Source: Parapedobacter composti (GTDB lineage: Bacteria; Bacteroidota; Bacteroidia; Sphingobacteriales; Sphingobacteriaceae). Taken from it: DNA of 64,000 bases. Where the stretch lies: assembly GCF_900112315.1 (NCBI RefSeq), contig NZ_FOLL01000012.1, positions 62,001 through 126,000 of the forward strand. The letters run 5' to 3'. The position numbers and the translations under genes are program-made. This document shows, piece by piece, positions 46,628 through 55,128 of the stretch (position 1 is the stretch's first letter; every line of letters starts with the position of its first letter). The notes beneath the pieces were generated by a model. It was not told the DNA's origin, made no database searches, and was given only the letters and a program-made list of their open reading frames with translations.

Positions 46628-47431
46628 ATGATTGCCTTTCCCAACGCGAAGATTAATATCGGCCTTCAGGTACTAAACCGAAGGGACGACGGGTATCACA
46701 ACTTAGAAACCGTTTTTTATCCATTGAAGTTATATGATGCATTGGAAATCGTAGAAGCCGGTAAACTGCAGTTCAGTGTCTCTGGGGTACCTATCCCCGC
46801 TGACGGCCGGGATAATCTCTGTGTCAGGGCGTATCGGCTATTGCAGGACGTTTATGACCTGCCTCCAGTACATATTTATTTGCATAAGGTTATCCCGATA
46901 GGCGCCGGATTGGGTGGGGGATCGGCTGACGCCGCGTTCCTGCTGAAGCTGGCCAACCAGCAATTCGGCCTCCGGCTTGACGAACCGGCATTGATAAGCT
47001 ATGCCCGTCAGTTGGGCGCGGATTGCCCGTTTTTCATTCGCAACACTCCCGTCTTGGCGACTGGTATTGGTGATATATTTAACCAGGTGCAGGTCGATTT
47101 GTCGCCGTACCATCTGGTTTTGGTTAAGCCGGATGTATATGTGTCTACGGCAACGGCCTATGGTACGGTGAGTCCTGAACCCGCTAGCAAGCATCTTGCC
47201 GCTGCCATCATGCAGCCGGTGGAGACTTGGCGGGACACTATTTTCAATGATTTCGAACCCGGCATTTTTGCGCGGTATCCAGAAATAGCTGCTATAAAGG
47301 CCCTGCTTTACGAACAGGGAGCGGTATATGCCGCCATGAGCGGCAGCGGATCGTCAGTTTATGGGTTATTCGCCGAACGTGTTGTGCTTGAAGGCTTGAA
47401 TTCCTCACATCAACTTTATTATATTGATTAA
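46628..47431 (+). CDS. ispE: 4-diphosphocytidyl-2-C-methyl-D-erythritol kinase
   Basis: 267 residues from the ATG at 46628. A GHMP-family kinase: N-terminal PNAKINIGLQV, the glycine-rich ATP loop PIGAGLGGGSADAAFLLKLAN (about 91-110), and the C-terminal motif AAMSGSGSSVYGLF. It phosphorylates the 2-hydroxyl of CDP-methylerythritol in the MEP route to isoprenoids. It has its own promoter and the next gene starts 3 bases after its stop. Length is typical, if slightly short (around 280). Confidence 0.95.
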   Translation: MIAFPNAKINIGLQVLNRRDDGYHNLETVFYPLKLYDALEIVEAGKLQFSVSGVPIPADGRDNLCVRAYRLLQDVYDLPPVHIYLHKVIPIGAGLGGGSADAAFLLKLANQQFGLRLDEPALISYARQLGADCPFFIRNTPVLATGIGDIFNQVQVDLSPYHLVLVKPDVYVSTATAYGTVSPEPASKHLAAAIMQPVETWRDTIFNDFEPGIFARYPEIAAIKALLYEQGAVYAAMSGSGSSVYGLFAERVVLEGLNSSHQLYYID

Positions 47432-47434
47432 CCG

Positions 47435-47959
47435 ATGGTAAGTTTTCAGGCAATGATAGTACAATCGGAAACACCAGGCGCAGCGATGGTAGGGTGGGCA
47501 TTTATCGAAGTGCCAAGATCCATTGCCGGGCAGCTGAAACCCGGTTATCGTCAGGTATACCGTGTGCGCGGCGATATAGACGGCCACCCGTTTTCGGGTC
47601 TGACTTTGATGCCGAAAGGCGAGGGTAACTATTTCCTGGCCATTAATGGCCAGATGCGTAAGGTGTTGAGAAAAAGCGTGGGGGACACGTTGTCGCTACG
47701 GCTGGAAGAGGATACCGATTTTGTTATTGAGGTGCCGGAAGATTTGGAGATCTGCCTTCGCGACGGGGAGGAGGGGCTCTGGGAACGATTCATGGAACTG
47801 CCGAAATCACACCGTAATTACTTCTTGAATTACATCCGCGACGCCAAAACAATAACCACCCGTGCAAAGCGGATCGCCATGACTGTGGAAGCAATGGCCT
47901 CGGGCCTTGATTTCGGAGCCATGATCAGGCTCAATAAGGCAAGGAGGCAAAATCCATGA
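47435..47959 (+). CDS. DUF1905 / YdeI-OmpD-associated family protein
   Basis: 174 residues in two parts. The first ~95 look like DUF1905, a small beta-barrel (GWAFIEVPRSIAGQLK, YRVRGDIDGHPFSGLTLMPKGEGNYFLAINGQMRKVLRKSVGDTLSLRLEED). The last ~75 contain the OmdA/YdeI helical segment (LWERFMELPKSHRNYFLNYIRDAKTITTRAKRI). It is cytosolic, with no signal peptide. The biochemical role of these proteins is not established. It follows ispE by 3 bases. Confidence 0.8.
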   Translation: MVSFQAMIVQSETPGAAMVGWAFIEVPRSIAGQLKPGYRQVYRVRGDIDGHPFSGLTLMPKGEGNYFLAINGQMRKVLRKSVGDTLSLRLEEDTDFVIEVPEDLEICLRDGEEGLWERFMELPKSHRNYFLNYIRDAKTITTRAKRIAMTVEAMASGLDFGAMIRLNKARRQNP

Positions 47960-47984
47960 TATGTTGACATAACAAAGCAGGTTA

Positions 47985-48434
47985 ATGATGAATACGTTAG
48001 GGGTGGGCGACAAGATTCCACTTTTCATTCTGAAAAATCAATATGGGAACGATGTAGACATTGCAGACTACATCGGCAAGAACATACTGGTCATCTTTTT
48101 TTATCCCAAAGATGAAAGCCCCGGGTGTACCAAGCAAGTTTGCGCTATACGGGATAGTTTTGCGGACTATGCCGGAGCAGGAGCCCTGGTTTTCGGCATC
48201 AATTCGGGCAGTGTAGCGAGCCATCGGTCGTTTGTGGAAAAGCACCAGCTCCCTTTCATGCTGCTGAGCGACCCGGGCAACCGGGTACTGAAGGCGTTTG
48301 GGGTTAAGAATGTCCTGTTTCTTACCGGTCGGGAAACGTTCGTGGTTGGATTAGATGGCCGAATTGCCTTCCGATACCGCGCATTGCTTAATGCCATCAA
48401 TCATAATGATCAAATACTTAACTTCTTAACATAG
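47985..48434 (+). CDS. Peroxiredoxin, BCP/PrxQ-like
   Basis: 149 residues. The thioredoxin-like peroxidase motif FFYPKDESPGCTKQVC has the peroxidatic Cys 48 and a second Cys 53 five residues on, as in BCP-type atypical 2-Cys enzymes. It reduces hydroperoxides at the expense of thioredoxin; the only thioredoxin in the window is truncated. Two adjacent ATGs are possible starts (47985 or 47988). It is 25 bases after the DUF1905 gene and probably shares its transcript. Confidence 0.93.
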   Translation: MMNTLGVGDKIPLFILKNQYGNDVDIADYIGKNILVIFFYPKDESPGCTKQVCAIRDSFADYAGAGALVFGINSGSVASHRSFVEKHQLPFMLLSDPGNRVLKAFGVKNVLFLTGRETFVVGLDGRIAFRYRALLNAINHNDQILNFLT

Positions 48435-48470
48435 CGCCATAATGCACCCTTATTTAAAAGTTAGAATATG

Positions 48471-49364
48471 TTAAGCACGTGGGTGGTATTGCGTGATAAC
48501 TGATTGAAGGTAATCGCGGTCGACATGGGTATAGATTTCCGTTGTAGTGATGCTTTCGTGTCCAAGCATTTCTTGAACAGCGCGGAGATCGGCTCCGCCC
48601 TCTACCAAGTGACTGGCAAAAGAATGGCGGAAGGTATGCGGACTGATTTTCTTTTTTAATCCGATTACCTTGGCGAGGTCTTTAACAATGATAAATACCA
48701 TAACCCGGGTAAGCGGAGCCCCGCGCCGATTTAAAAACACGAAGTCTTCCGAACCGCGTTTGACAGGTTGGTGAATCCGCACATCGTTGAGGTAGATGCG
48801 AAGGTATTTGGCGGCATGGCTGCCGATGGGCACCAAGCGTTCCTTGCTGCCTTTACCTTCAACCTTAATGAATTCCACGTCAAGGAAAAGGTTGGAAACT
48901 TTAAGTCCCACCAATTCGCTGACCCGTAATCCGCAACCATACAATACTTCTAGCATCGCTTTATTCCGCATGCCTTCAGGGGTAGATAGATCGATGGCAC
49001 CTATCAACTGATCAATCTCGGTAATATTGAGTATGTCCGGGATTTTGCGGCCGAGCCGTGGCGCTTGGATGAGCGCCGTGGGGTTTTCCAGGAGTCCATA
49101 TTCCAGGCTCAGGAAAAGATAAAAGGTTTTTATGCCCGACAGGATGCGTGCCTGGCTGTAGGCTGATAAGCCGAATCCATTTATCCACGCCAGGAAATCC
49201 TGCAGGTTTGCCGGTGTAACGGCACTTGGCGACAGGTTCAACGGTTCGGCGAACTGCCGTAACTTGGCCACATCGTCAAGATATGCGTCGATGGTGTTGG
49301 CAGACATGGCCCGTTCCAGTTGAAGGTAGTGCCTGAAGCCGTTGATGGTGGTTGTCCAATCCAT
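48471..49364 (-). CDS. xerD: Tyrosine recombinase, XerC/XerD type
   Basis: 297 residues from the ATG at 49364; a longer reading adds 28 residues of low-complexity leader and is rejected. The N-terminal SAM-like core-binding domain spans about 1-100. The catalytic set is complete: Arg 147 (GCGLRVSEL), Lys in VEGKGSKERLVP, His 243 and Arg 246 (HTFRHSFA), His 269 (LGHESITTTEIY) and Tyr 278. It resolves chromosome dimers at dif with its partner. Size and context fit the core Xer gene rather than a phage or island integrase. Whether it is XerC or XerD is uncertain. Confidence 0.9.
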   Translation of the reverse strand: MDWTTTINGFRHYLQLERAMSANTIDAYLDDVAKLRQFAEPLNLSPSAVTPANLQDFLAWINGFGLSAYSQARILSGIKTFYLFLSLEYGLLENPTALIQAPRLGRKIPDILNITEIDQLIGAIDLSTPEGMRNKAMLEVLYGCGLRVSELVGLKVSNLFLDVEFIKVEGKGSKERLVPIGSHAAKYLRIYLNDVRIHQPVKRGSEDFVFLNRRGAPLTRVMVFIIVKDLAKVIGLKKKISPHTFRHSFASHLVEGGADLRAVQEMLGHESITTTEIYTHVDRDYLQSVITQYHPRA

Positions 49365-49529
49365 TGTTGTCCCCGGATGAGAAAAATACCCAGCGTGATG
49401 GCAAAAGTAGCAATAATCGTTTATTTTACGGTAGTAGATACAAACCACTTCCTTCGTGGGAAGTCTGTCCCGTGCACATTGTCAATATCCAGACCGGGGG
49501 AATACGGGTTTGGGTGCGGATTCAGTAGA

Positions 49530-50114
49530 TTAGCGCGTCAGCAACCGGGCTACATACTTTCCGATGATATCAAACTCTAAGTTGACGGTACTTCCAATGC
49601 TCACGTCTCGGATATTGGTATGTTCACGGGTGTAGGGAATGATGGCCACGGAAAACCGATCGGCCTGCGAATCTACTACGGTAAGGCTGATGCCATTTAC
49701 CGCAACGGATCCTTTTTCGACGGTGACGTTGCCATGCGATGGTTCGTATTGGAATGTATAATGCCAGCTGCCTTGCTGGTCTTCTATATGAATGCATGTC
49801 CCGGTTTGGTCAACATGGCCCTGCACAATATGTCCATCTAAGCGTCCTCCTATCCGGGTACAGCGTTCGAGATTGACAAAATCGCCCCGTTTCAGTTTGC
49901 CCAGATTACTCTTTTGAAGTGTCTCGGCGATAGCTGTAACGGTATGCTGCCCAGGCGATAGCTCCACCACAGTGAGGCACACCCCGTTATGGGATACGCT
50001 TTGGTCGATTTTCAGCTCATCCGAAATGGGCGAGGCGATACTGATATGAAGGTTTTCCGCTTCCTTTCGGAGGTCGGAGACAGTGCCGATGGCTTCAATG
50101 ATTCCGGTAAACAT
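49530..50114 (-). CDS. ribE: Riboflavin synthase, alpha subunit
   Basis: 194 residues from the ATG at 50114 (MFTGIIEAIGTV, the standard family start); a longer reading would overlap lnt. Two similar beta-barrel halves are visible, each with the DFVNLERCTRIGGRLDGHIVQGHVD or GISLTVVDSQ-type block. It dismutates two 6,7-dimethyl-8-ribityllumazines into riboflavin. It lies 44 bases downstream of lnt on the same strand. No FMN riboswitch is seen in the short gap. Confidence 0.94.
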   Translation of the reverse strand: MFTGIIEAIGTVSDLRKEAENLHISIASPISDELKIDQSVSHNGVCLTVVELSPGQHTVTAIAETLQKSNLGKLKRGDFVNLERCTRIGGRLDGHIVQGHVDQTGTCIHIEDQQGSWHYTFQYEPSHGNVTVEKGSVAVNGISLTVVDSQADRFSVAIIPYTREHTNIRDVSIGSTVNLEFDIIGKYVARLLTR

Positions 50115-50158
50115 GGGATACTTGTCGTTTGCTGCGCTTTGCATCGCAAAGGTAACCA

Positions 50159-51775
50159 TTATTGCTTACGTTTCAGCGACACGAACAATAACAGCATCCC
50201 GAACAAAACACTTCCGCCGCATCCTGCATAAGCAAGGTAGTCGCCTCCCTGCACATACAACGTCATTTCCTCATTGAGGTTGATATCTTGTTTGATCGCG
50301 GCAGGCGTCCACCATGTTGTCTTTTGCACCACATCGCCCCGTTGATTGATAAATGCTGAAATTCCGGTGTTTGCCGAGCGGGCTACCCAGCGGCGGGTTT
50401 CGATGGCCCTAAGCTTGGCGTAGGCCAGGTGCTGGTCTTTGCCAGCCGTATTGCCCCACCAGCCATCGTTCGTGATCACGGCGATGAACTGTGCTCCGTG
50501 TTTAATGTACTCGGCCACATAATTGCCCCATATTGATTCATAGCAGATGACCGGGGCGGCTCCGATGCCGCTTTGCGAGTAAAAGACGGACGGGATATCC
50601 TGTTTACCATAACCTCCGGTAGTACCCCCGAAAGCGCTGAAGAGCGGTTTCATGAAGGACAGTGCCCCGCCGAATGGAAACTGTTCAGCCCCAGCCACCA
50701 GTTTGGATTTATGGTAAAACTGGAGTTTGGCCGAATTTTCGATAAGTACAGCTGAGTTAAAGGCATCATAATAAATTCCGTCGTAGGCCCTGGCGGTAGG
50801 TGTTTCAGGATGGCTGTAAATGCGATGACCCTCAATACCAGACAGCACATTGCCATTCTTGTAAGCGTTCAAAAAGTCCTGAATGCGCAGAAAAACAGGA
50901 TCGCGGTGAAATTCATCTTCGTTATAGCCGCCCTGCCGGGCGATTGCTGTTTCTGGCCAGATAAAAAATTCAGTGTTGGGCTGGCCCACTGATTCCGATA
51001 GGCGGATAAGATTCTCCGTTTGTTCCTGCGGTGTAATAAAGGTAAACTTACCGTACGGATCTACATTGGGCTGTACCACCACTATGTTCGAGGGGTTCTC
51101 ATATTCTGTATATGAGGCATAGCGGTATAGTGACCATGCCGAAGGTAACAAGGCTAATGCAGTAGCAGCACCAACCAGCTGGTACCTTTGGCGTACCGGA
51201 AAGCCATCTTTGGCAGACAGGATGCCAAGGAAAACCAAGATATTGGTCGTCCAAATCCATACTGTTCCGCCATATACCCCGGTATATTCATACCATTGCA
51301 CAAGCTGGTGGGTTTCGGCAAATCCATTACCCAGTGTCATCCACGGGAAGGCGAGATCCCACGTTTGGTGCAGGTATTCATAAGCAATCCAGAAGCAAAC
51401 CAAGCCGACCAGCGACCAGCCAATCGCATACCGTTTGCGCAATTGATAGTAAAGCCGGAAGGCCAGGGCCATCAATAAGGCAGCCAGCCCGAAGGGAATG
51501 AGTGAAACAAGCGCCGCCGCATATACGGGCATAACGGCGTTCATCGCATTGAATACCCAGTAGATGGACGCCGTGTTCCACAATACGCCGGTAAGTCCCC
51601 CCAACATAAAAATACGGGCACCTTTCTTCCGCGCCGTTCCCCGCATCACATCTTCCAGCGCCAGCAAAAGCGGGACGAAGGCAACCCATAACAAGGGCGC
51701 AGTATAAGAGATGGGCGGCCATGCCAACCACAGTAAAAAGGCACTGAAAAGTGCTAACACATAATTTTTCTTCAC
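50159..51775 (-). CDS. lnt: Apolipoprotein N-acyltransferase
   Basis: 538 residues: an N-terminal hydrophobic region of about six to eight helices, a periplasmic nitrilase-like domain (about 220-490), and a final helix. The catalytic triad is visible: Glu in FIWPETAIA, Lys in YHKSKLVAG, Cys in VICYESIWG. It adds the third acyl chain to lipoproteins at the inner membrane, consistent with the many lipoproteins encoded in this window. It is 2 bases after the PH/SHOCT gene and 44 before ribE. Confidence 0.95.
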   Translation of the reverse strand: MKKNYVLALFSAFLLWLAWPPISYTAPLLWVAFVPLLLALEDVMRGTARKKGARIFMLGGLTGVLWNTASIYWVFNAMNAVMPVYAAALVSLIPFGLAALLMALAFRLYYQLRKRYAIGWSLVGLVCFWIAYEYLHQTWDLAFPWMTLGNGFAETHQLVQWYEYTGVYGGTVWIWTTNILVFLGILSAKDGFPVRQRYQLVGAATALALLPSAWSLYRYASYTEYENPSNIVVVQPNVDPYGKFTFITPQEQTENLIRLSESVGQPNTEFFIWPETAIARQGGYNEDEFHRDPVFLRIQDFLNAYKNGNVLSGIEGHRIYSHPETPTARAYDGIYYDAFNSAVLIENSAKLQFYHKSKLVAGAEQFPFGGALSFMKPLFSAFGGTTGGYGKQDIPSVFYSQSGIGAAPVICYESIWGNYVAEYIKHGAQFIAVITNDGWWGNTAGKDQHLAYAKLRAIETRRWVARSANTGISAFINQRGDVVQKTTWWTPAAIKQDINLNEEMTLYVQGGDYLAYAGCGGSVLFGMLLLFVSLKRKQ

Positions 51776-51777
51776 GG

Positions 51778-52380
51778 CTAAAGCTGGGATAAGAGTTCGT
51801 TCTTTTTGCTTTCGTATTCCGCTTGGGTAATCAGCTGCCGTTCGAACAGTGATTTAAGCTTTCTTAATTTCAGGGTAAGTTCGTCTTCCGGATCCCCGTG
51901 CTCCCCGATAGCTTCCCGTTGTATCAATACCGGCTCCTCTTCCGGTTGCATCGGCAGTTCTTCCTCCTCTTCGGGCTTTTCAACGATTGTTGTTTTCCTT
52001 TTTTCAAGCGCCTCGTTGGCAAACTGAAACACGCGCCGTGCTTGGGTTTTAGGGATGTAATCTACGCTCAGGTTTTCACCTTCTTCCGGAACGACGGTTA
52101 CTTTTGCGCCGAAGATTTCTTCTTTGAAAGTAACCGCCTTAACAGCTTCCCAGATAAGGATTTTGAAGTCTGTGGCCAATCCGAGTTTCGTGAATTCACA
52201 GATGAACACCCGTTTATTGGTCAGCGCAATGCTGTCGGGCAGCAACGTTACGGCCGGTTTTTTCTGTACCGCAATATAAGTCACCGCTTCACCTGAGGTT
52301 AGCATGTCCTGTAATTTCAACAGCAGCTTTTCAGCTATTTTCGGATCTTGCCCGTCGCTGATATATTGATCGATTTTCAT
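51778..52380 (-). CDS. PH-like domain and SHOCT protein
   Basis: 200 residues with no signal peptide. The N-terminal ~125 residues resemble a bacterial PH-like domain: strand pattern AVQKKPAVTLLPDSIALTNKRVFICEFTKLG, then FKILIWEAVKAVTFKEEIFGAKVTVVPEEG. An acidic linker (KPEEEEELPMQPEEEP) leads to a C-terminal SHOCT motif: LRKLKSLFERQLITQAEYESKKNELLSQL. SHOCT motifs often occur at the end of PH-like or membrane-associated proteins and may mediate oligomerisation. The function is unknown. It lies between rsmI and lnt on the same strand. Confidence 0.7.
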   Translation of the reverse strand: MKIDQYISDGQDPKIAEKLLLKLQDMLTSGEAVTYIAVQKKPAVTLLPDSIALTNKRVFICEFTKLGLATDFKILIWEAVKAVTFKEEIFGAKVTVVPEEGENLSVDYIPKTQARRVFQFANEALEKRKTTIVEKPEEEEELPMQPEEEPVLIQREAIGEHGDPEDELTLKLRKLKSLFERQLITQAEYESKKNELLSQL

Positions 52381-52404
52381 GATTCACACGCTAAGATAAC
52401 AAGT

Positions 52405-53070
52405 TTATCCCAAACCCTGTACGGATATTACAAATTCCCCCTTCACGGGGTTCGACCCGAAATGCGTTATTAAGGAAGCCAACGAGCCGCGTATGGTCTC
52501 CTCATATAGCTTGCTGAGTTCCCGCGAAACCGATGCCTGTCTATCAGCGCCGAATATTTCCGCGAATTCCTGCAGCGTTTTAAGCAAGCGGTGGGGAGAT
52601 TCATAGAATACCATTGTTCGGCTTTCCGTCGCTAAGGTTTTTAACCGGGTTTGCCGGCCCTTTTTTACAGGCAGAAACCCTTCGAAGCAAAACCGGTCGC
52701 ATGGCAAGCCCGACGTTACCAGTGCCGGCACGAACGCTGTTGCTCCCGGCAGGCACTGTACCGCAATCCCTTGCTTGATGGCTTCACGCACCAGGAGGAA
52801 TCCCGGGTCGGATATCCCCGGCGTGCCAGCATCGGTAATCAACGCTACATGTTGGCCTTCCGCTAAGAAACGGATGATTTCATTGACGGCCTTATGTTCA
52901 TTATGCTGATGGTGAGCAAATGCCTTTTTTTCTATACCGAAGTGCCTAAGCAGAGGCGCACTGGTGCGGGTATCTTCAGCAAGGATGACGTCCGCTTCTT
53001 TGAGTATCCGGATAGCGCGGAGCGTCATGTCTTCAAGGTTGCCTATCGGCGTTGGAACAAGGTAAAGCAT
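52405..53070 (-). CDS. rsmI: 16S rRNA (cytidine(1402)-2'-O)-methyltransferase
   Basis: 221 residues. Family motifs of the tetrapyrrole-methylase fold are present: LVPTPIGNLEDMTLRAI at the N terminus, AEDTRTS, ITDAGTPGISDPG (about 77-89) and FCFEGFLP. It methylates the 2'-O of C1402 in 16S rRNA with SAM. It is shorter than E. coli RsmI (286) since it lacks the C-terminal extension, as in many Bacteroidota members. It is divergent from serS with about 90 bases between. Confidence 0.93.
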   Translation of the reverse strand: MLYLVPTPIGNLEDMTLRAIRILKEADVILAEDTRTSAPLLRHFGIEKKAFAHHQHNEHKAVNEIIRFLAEGQHVALITDAGTPGISDPGFLLVREAIKQGIAVQCLPGATAFVPALVTSGLPCDRFCFEGFLPVKKGRQTRLKTLATESRTMVFYESPHRLLKTLQEFAEIFGADRQASVSRELSKLYEETIRGSLASLITHFGSNPVKGEFVISVQGLG

Positions 53071-53131
53071 GGTGGAGGTATTCGTTTGTAAAGTTGTATA
53101 GCAGTCATTCGCATATCTTGAATCACATTAC

Positions 53132-53139
53132 TATCTTTG
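53132..53139 (+). promoter_or_regulatory. -7-like box upstream of serS
   Basis: TATCTTTG fits the Bacteroidota -7 consensus and lies 22 bases before the serS ATG. A well-placed TTG -33 box is missing (nearest is 11 bases upstream), so this is a weak call. Confidence 0.35.
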
Positions 53140-53161
53140 CCGACACAAAATAAGCGAAAAT

Positions 53162-54433
53162 ATGTTGCAAATAGGTTATATCCGCGAAAACCGGGACCAT
53201 GTAATCGAACGGTTGCGTGTACGGAACTTCGCAGCAGTGGAGCTGGTTGACGAAGTCATCGCGCTGGATGAACAACGTCGGCAGTTACAAACCGAGTCGG
53301 ACGCGCTTGCTGCTGAAGCCAACGCCGCAGCACGGCAAATCGGCGATTTGATGCGCCAAGGCAAACGCGAAGAGGCGGAAGCTATTAAAGCGAAGGCAAG
53401 CGGATATAAGGATCAGCAAAAGAAATTGGCGGATGCATTGGCGGCGGCTGAGTTGCAATTGCATGAGAAGCTGGTGTTGTTGCCCAATTTACCACATCAA
53501 TCTGTACCCAAAGGCATGGGTGCGGAAGATAATGAGGTGGTTCTGGAACATGGCCACCGCTCCGAACTGCCGGAAGATGCGTTACCCCACTGGGATTTGG
53601 CAGCCAGGTATGATATTATCGATTTCGAATTAGGCACCAAAGTAACCGGTGCTGGTTTTCCGGTATATAAAGGCAAAGGAGCCAAACTGCAACGGGCGAT
53701 GATTAACTTTTTCCTTGATCAGGCCGAAAAAGCAGGCTATAGGGAAGTGCAACCGCCGATATTGATTAACGGAGCTTCGGGCTTTGGCACGGGGCAACTT
53801 CCCGATAAGGAAGGACAGATGTATCATGTAGGGATAGATGATCTTTACCTGATCCCCACGGCAGAAGTGCCAGTTACCAACCTTTATCGGGACACGATTG
53901 TGAAGGAATCGGACTTTCCCATAAAGCTGACAGCATATACCCCTTGTTTCCGGCGTGAGGCGGGGTCGTATGGTGCGCATGTGCGTGGGTTGAACCGTTT
54001 GCACCAGTTTGATAAAGTAGAAGTGGTGCAGATTGTACATCCGGAAAAATCGTATAAGGTGCTGGAAGAAATGAGTGTCTATGTCCAGTCGCTGCTTAGG
54101 GCGTTGAATCTGCCTTATAGGGTATTGCGCCTTTGTGGTGGGGATATGGGCTTCACCTCGGCCCTTACGTATGATATGGAAGTATGGAGTGCCGCCCAGA
54201 AACGCTGGTTGGAAGTGTCATCGGTATCCAATTTCGAAGCCTACCAAAGCAACCGCTTAAAAGTTCGCTTCAAAGGCGGAGGCGGTAAAATGCAGCCGGC
54301 GCACACGCTTAATGGCAGCGCGCTGGCCCTGCCGCGGATATTGGCGGCTATTCTGGAAGATAATCAAACAGAAAAGGGGATACGCATACCTGAGGTGCTT
54401 GTTCCTTATACGGGGTTTGAATGGATCGATTAA
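53162..54433 (+). CDS. serS: Seryl-tRNA synthetase
   Basis: 423 residues, typical. The N-terminal antiparallel coiled-coil arm (about residues 28-100) contacts the long variable arm of tRNA-Ser. Class II motifs follow: FRREAGSYGAHVRGLNRLHQFDKVEVV (motif 2) and the C-terminal AHTLNGSALALPRILAAILE (motif 3). It charges tRNA-Ser. It stops 1 base before the stop of the converging methyltransferase gene, with no terminator between. Confidence 0.97.
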   Translation: MLQIGYIRENRDHVIERLRVRNFAAVELVDEVIALDEQRRQLQTESDALAAEANAAARQIGDLMRQGKREEAEAIKAKASGYKDQQKKLADALAAAELQLHEKLVLLPNLPHQSVPKGMGAEDNEVVLEHGHRSELPEDALPHWDLAARYDIIDFELGTKVTGAGFPVYKGKGAKLQRAMINFFLDQAEKAGYREVQPPILINGASGFGTGQLPDKEGQMYHVGIDDLYLIPTAEVPVTNLYRDTIVKESDFPIKLTAYTPCFRREAGSYGAHVRGLNRLHQFDKVEVVQIVHPEKSYKVLEEMSVYVQSLLRALNLPYRVLRLCGGDMGFTSALTYDMEVWSAAQKRWLEVSSVSNFEAYQSNRLKVRFKGGGGKMQPAHTLNGSALALPRILAAILEDNQTEKGIRIPEVLVPYTGFEWID

Positions 54434-54434
54434 A

Positions 54435-55127
54435 TCAACTCGGTTCCATCCTCGCTAAATACTGGTCGTTTTCATCTTCAAACAGGATTTGCACTATCCA
54501 TCCTTCTTCACGGGCAAGCTGAATTAGGGTTGCCTGGTCAATAAACAGCCAGTTAAAAGGTGCACCAACCACTCCTTGGTAAGCATAGCGGTAGGTGATT
54601 TCGCCATAATATCCGCTCGGTTTTTCCACCGTGCCGCCTGCATAAAGGTAAGCAATGTCGGATGAGTCGAACAACAGTTGCCCTCGAGGATTCAGTAACG
54701 ACTTGCTATGCCGCAGTAGCATTTTCAGTCCGCCTAAGCTGCCTGCTATGCCGATACCGTTCATCAAGAAGAGCAGGGTATCATAGCCGCCCTTTTTATA
54801 GGAGAAAAAGTCGGCTTCTATCACGTGTTTGACACCCCGTGTGCTCATTACCGAACAGGCGCCGGGGGAAATTTCCAGCGCATCTACTTCCATGTCCTTT
54901 TGTTGCAAGTAACGTGCATGGCTGCCGGCACCGGCGCCTACATCCAGTACGCGGCCGTCACATAGTGCTAAGGCGATATGTTCGAGCTCGGGAAATTCGT
55001 CCGGCTGACGGAAAAATACATCTACGGGCATTTCTTCCGTGCCATAGCTGGTATGGATGTAGAGCTTATCTGTCTTCTTTCCGCGTAGGTAATCGTGGAG
55101 TGCGTTGCCTAAAACGTCGGGTTTCAT
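54435..55127 (-). CDS. Class I SAM-dependent methyltransferase
   Basis: 230 residues from the ATG at 55127. A longer frame (254) would overlap pncB by 71 bases. The SAM motif I is ALCDGRVLDVGAGAGSHARYL, near residue 68-88, followed by motif II VDALEISPGACSVM and FLMNGIGIAGSLGGL. The substrate is not recognisable; it resembles broadly annotated class I methyltransferases. The start comes 1 base after the pncB stop, so the two are translated from one message. Confidence 0.8.
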   Translation of the reverse strand: MKPDVLGNALHDYLRGKKTDKLYIHTSYGTEEMPVDVFFRQPDEFPELEHIALALCDGRVLDVGAGAGSHARYLQQKDMEVDALEISPGACSVMSTRGVKHVIEADFFSYKKGGYDTLLFLMNGIGIAGSLGGLKMLLRHSKSLLNPRGQLLFDSSDIAYLYAGGTVEKPSGYYGEITYRYAYQGVVGAPFNWLFIDQATLIQLAREEGWIVQILFEDENDQYLARMEPS

Positions 55128-55128
55128 T

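Noticed and set aside
48471-49364. Tyrosine recombinase as sign of an integrated island
   Set aside because: Full-length core Xer type with house-keeping neighbours on both sides, no nearby tRNA gene with a repeated end, no phage or conjugation genes.
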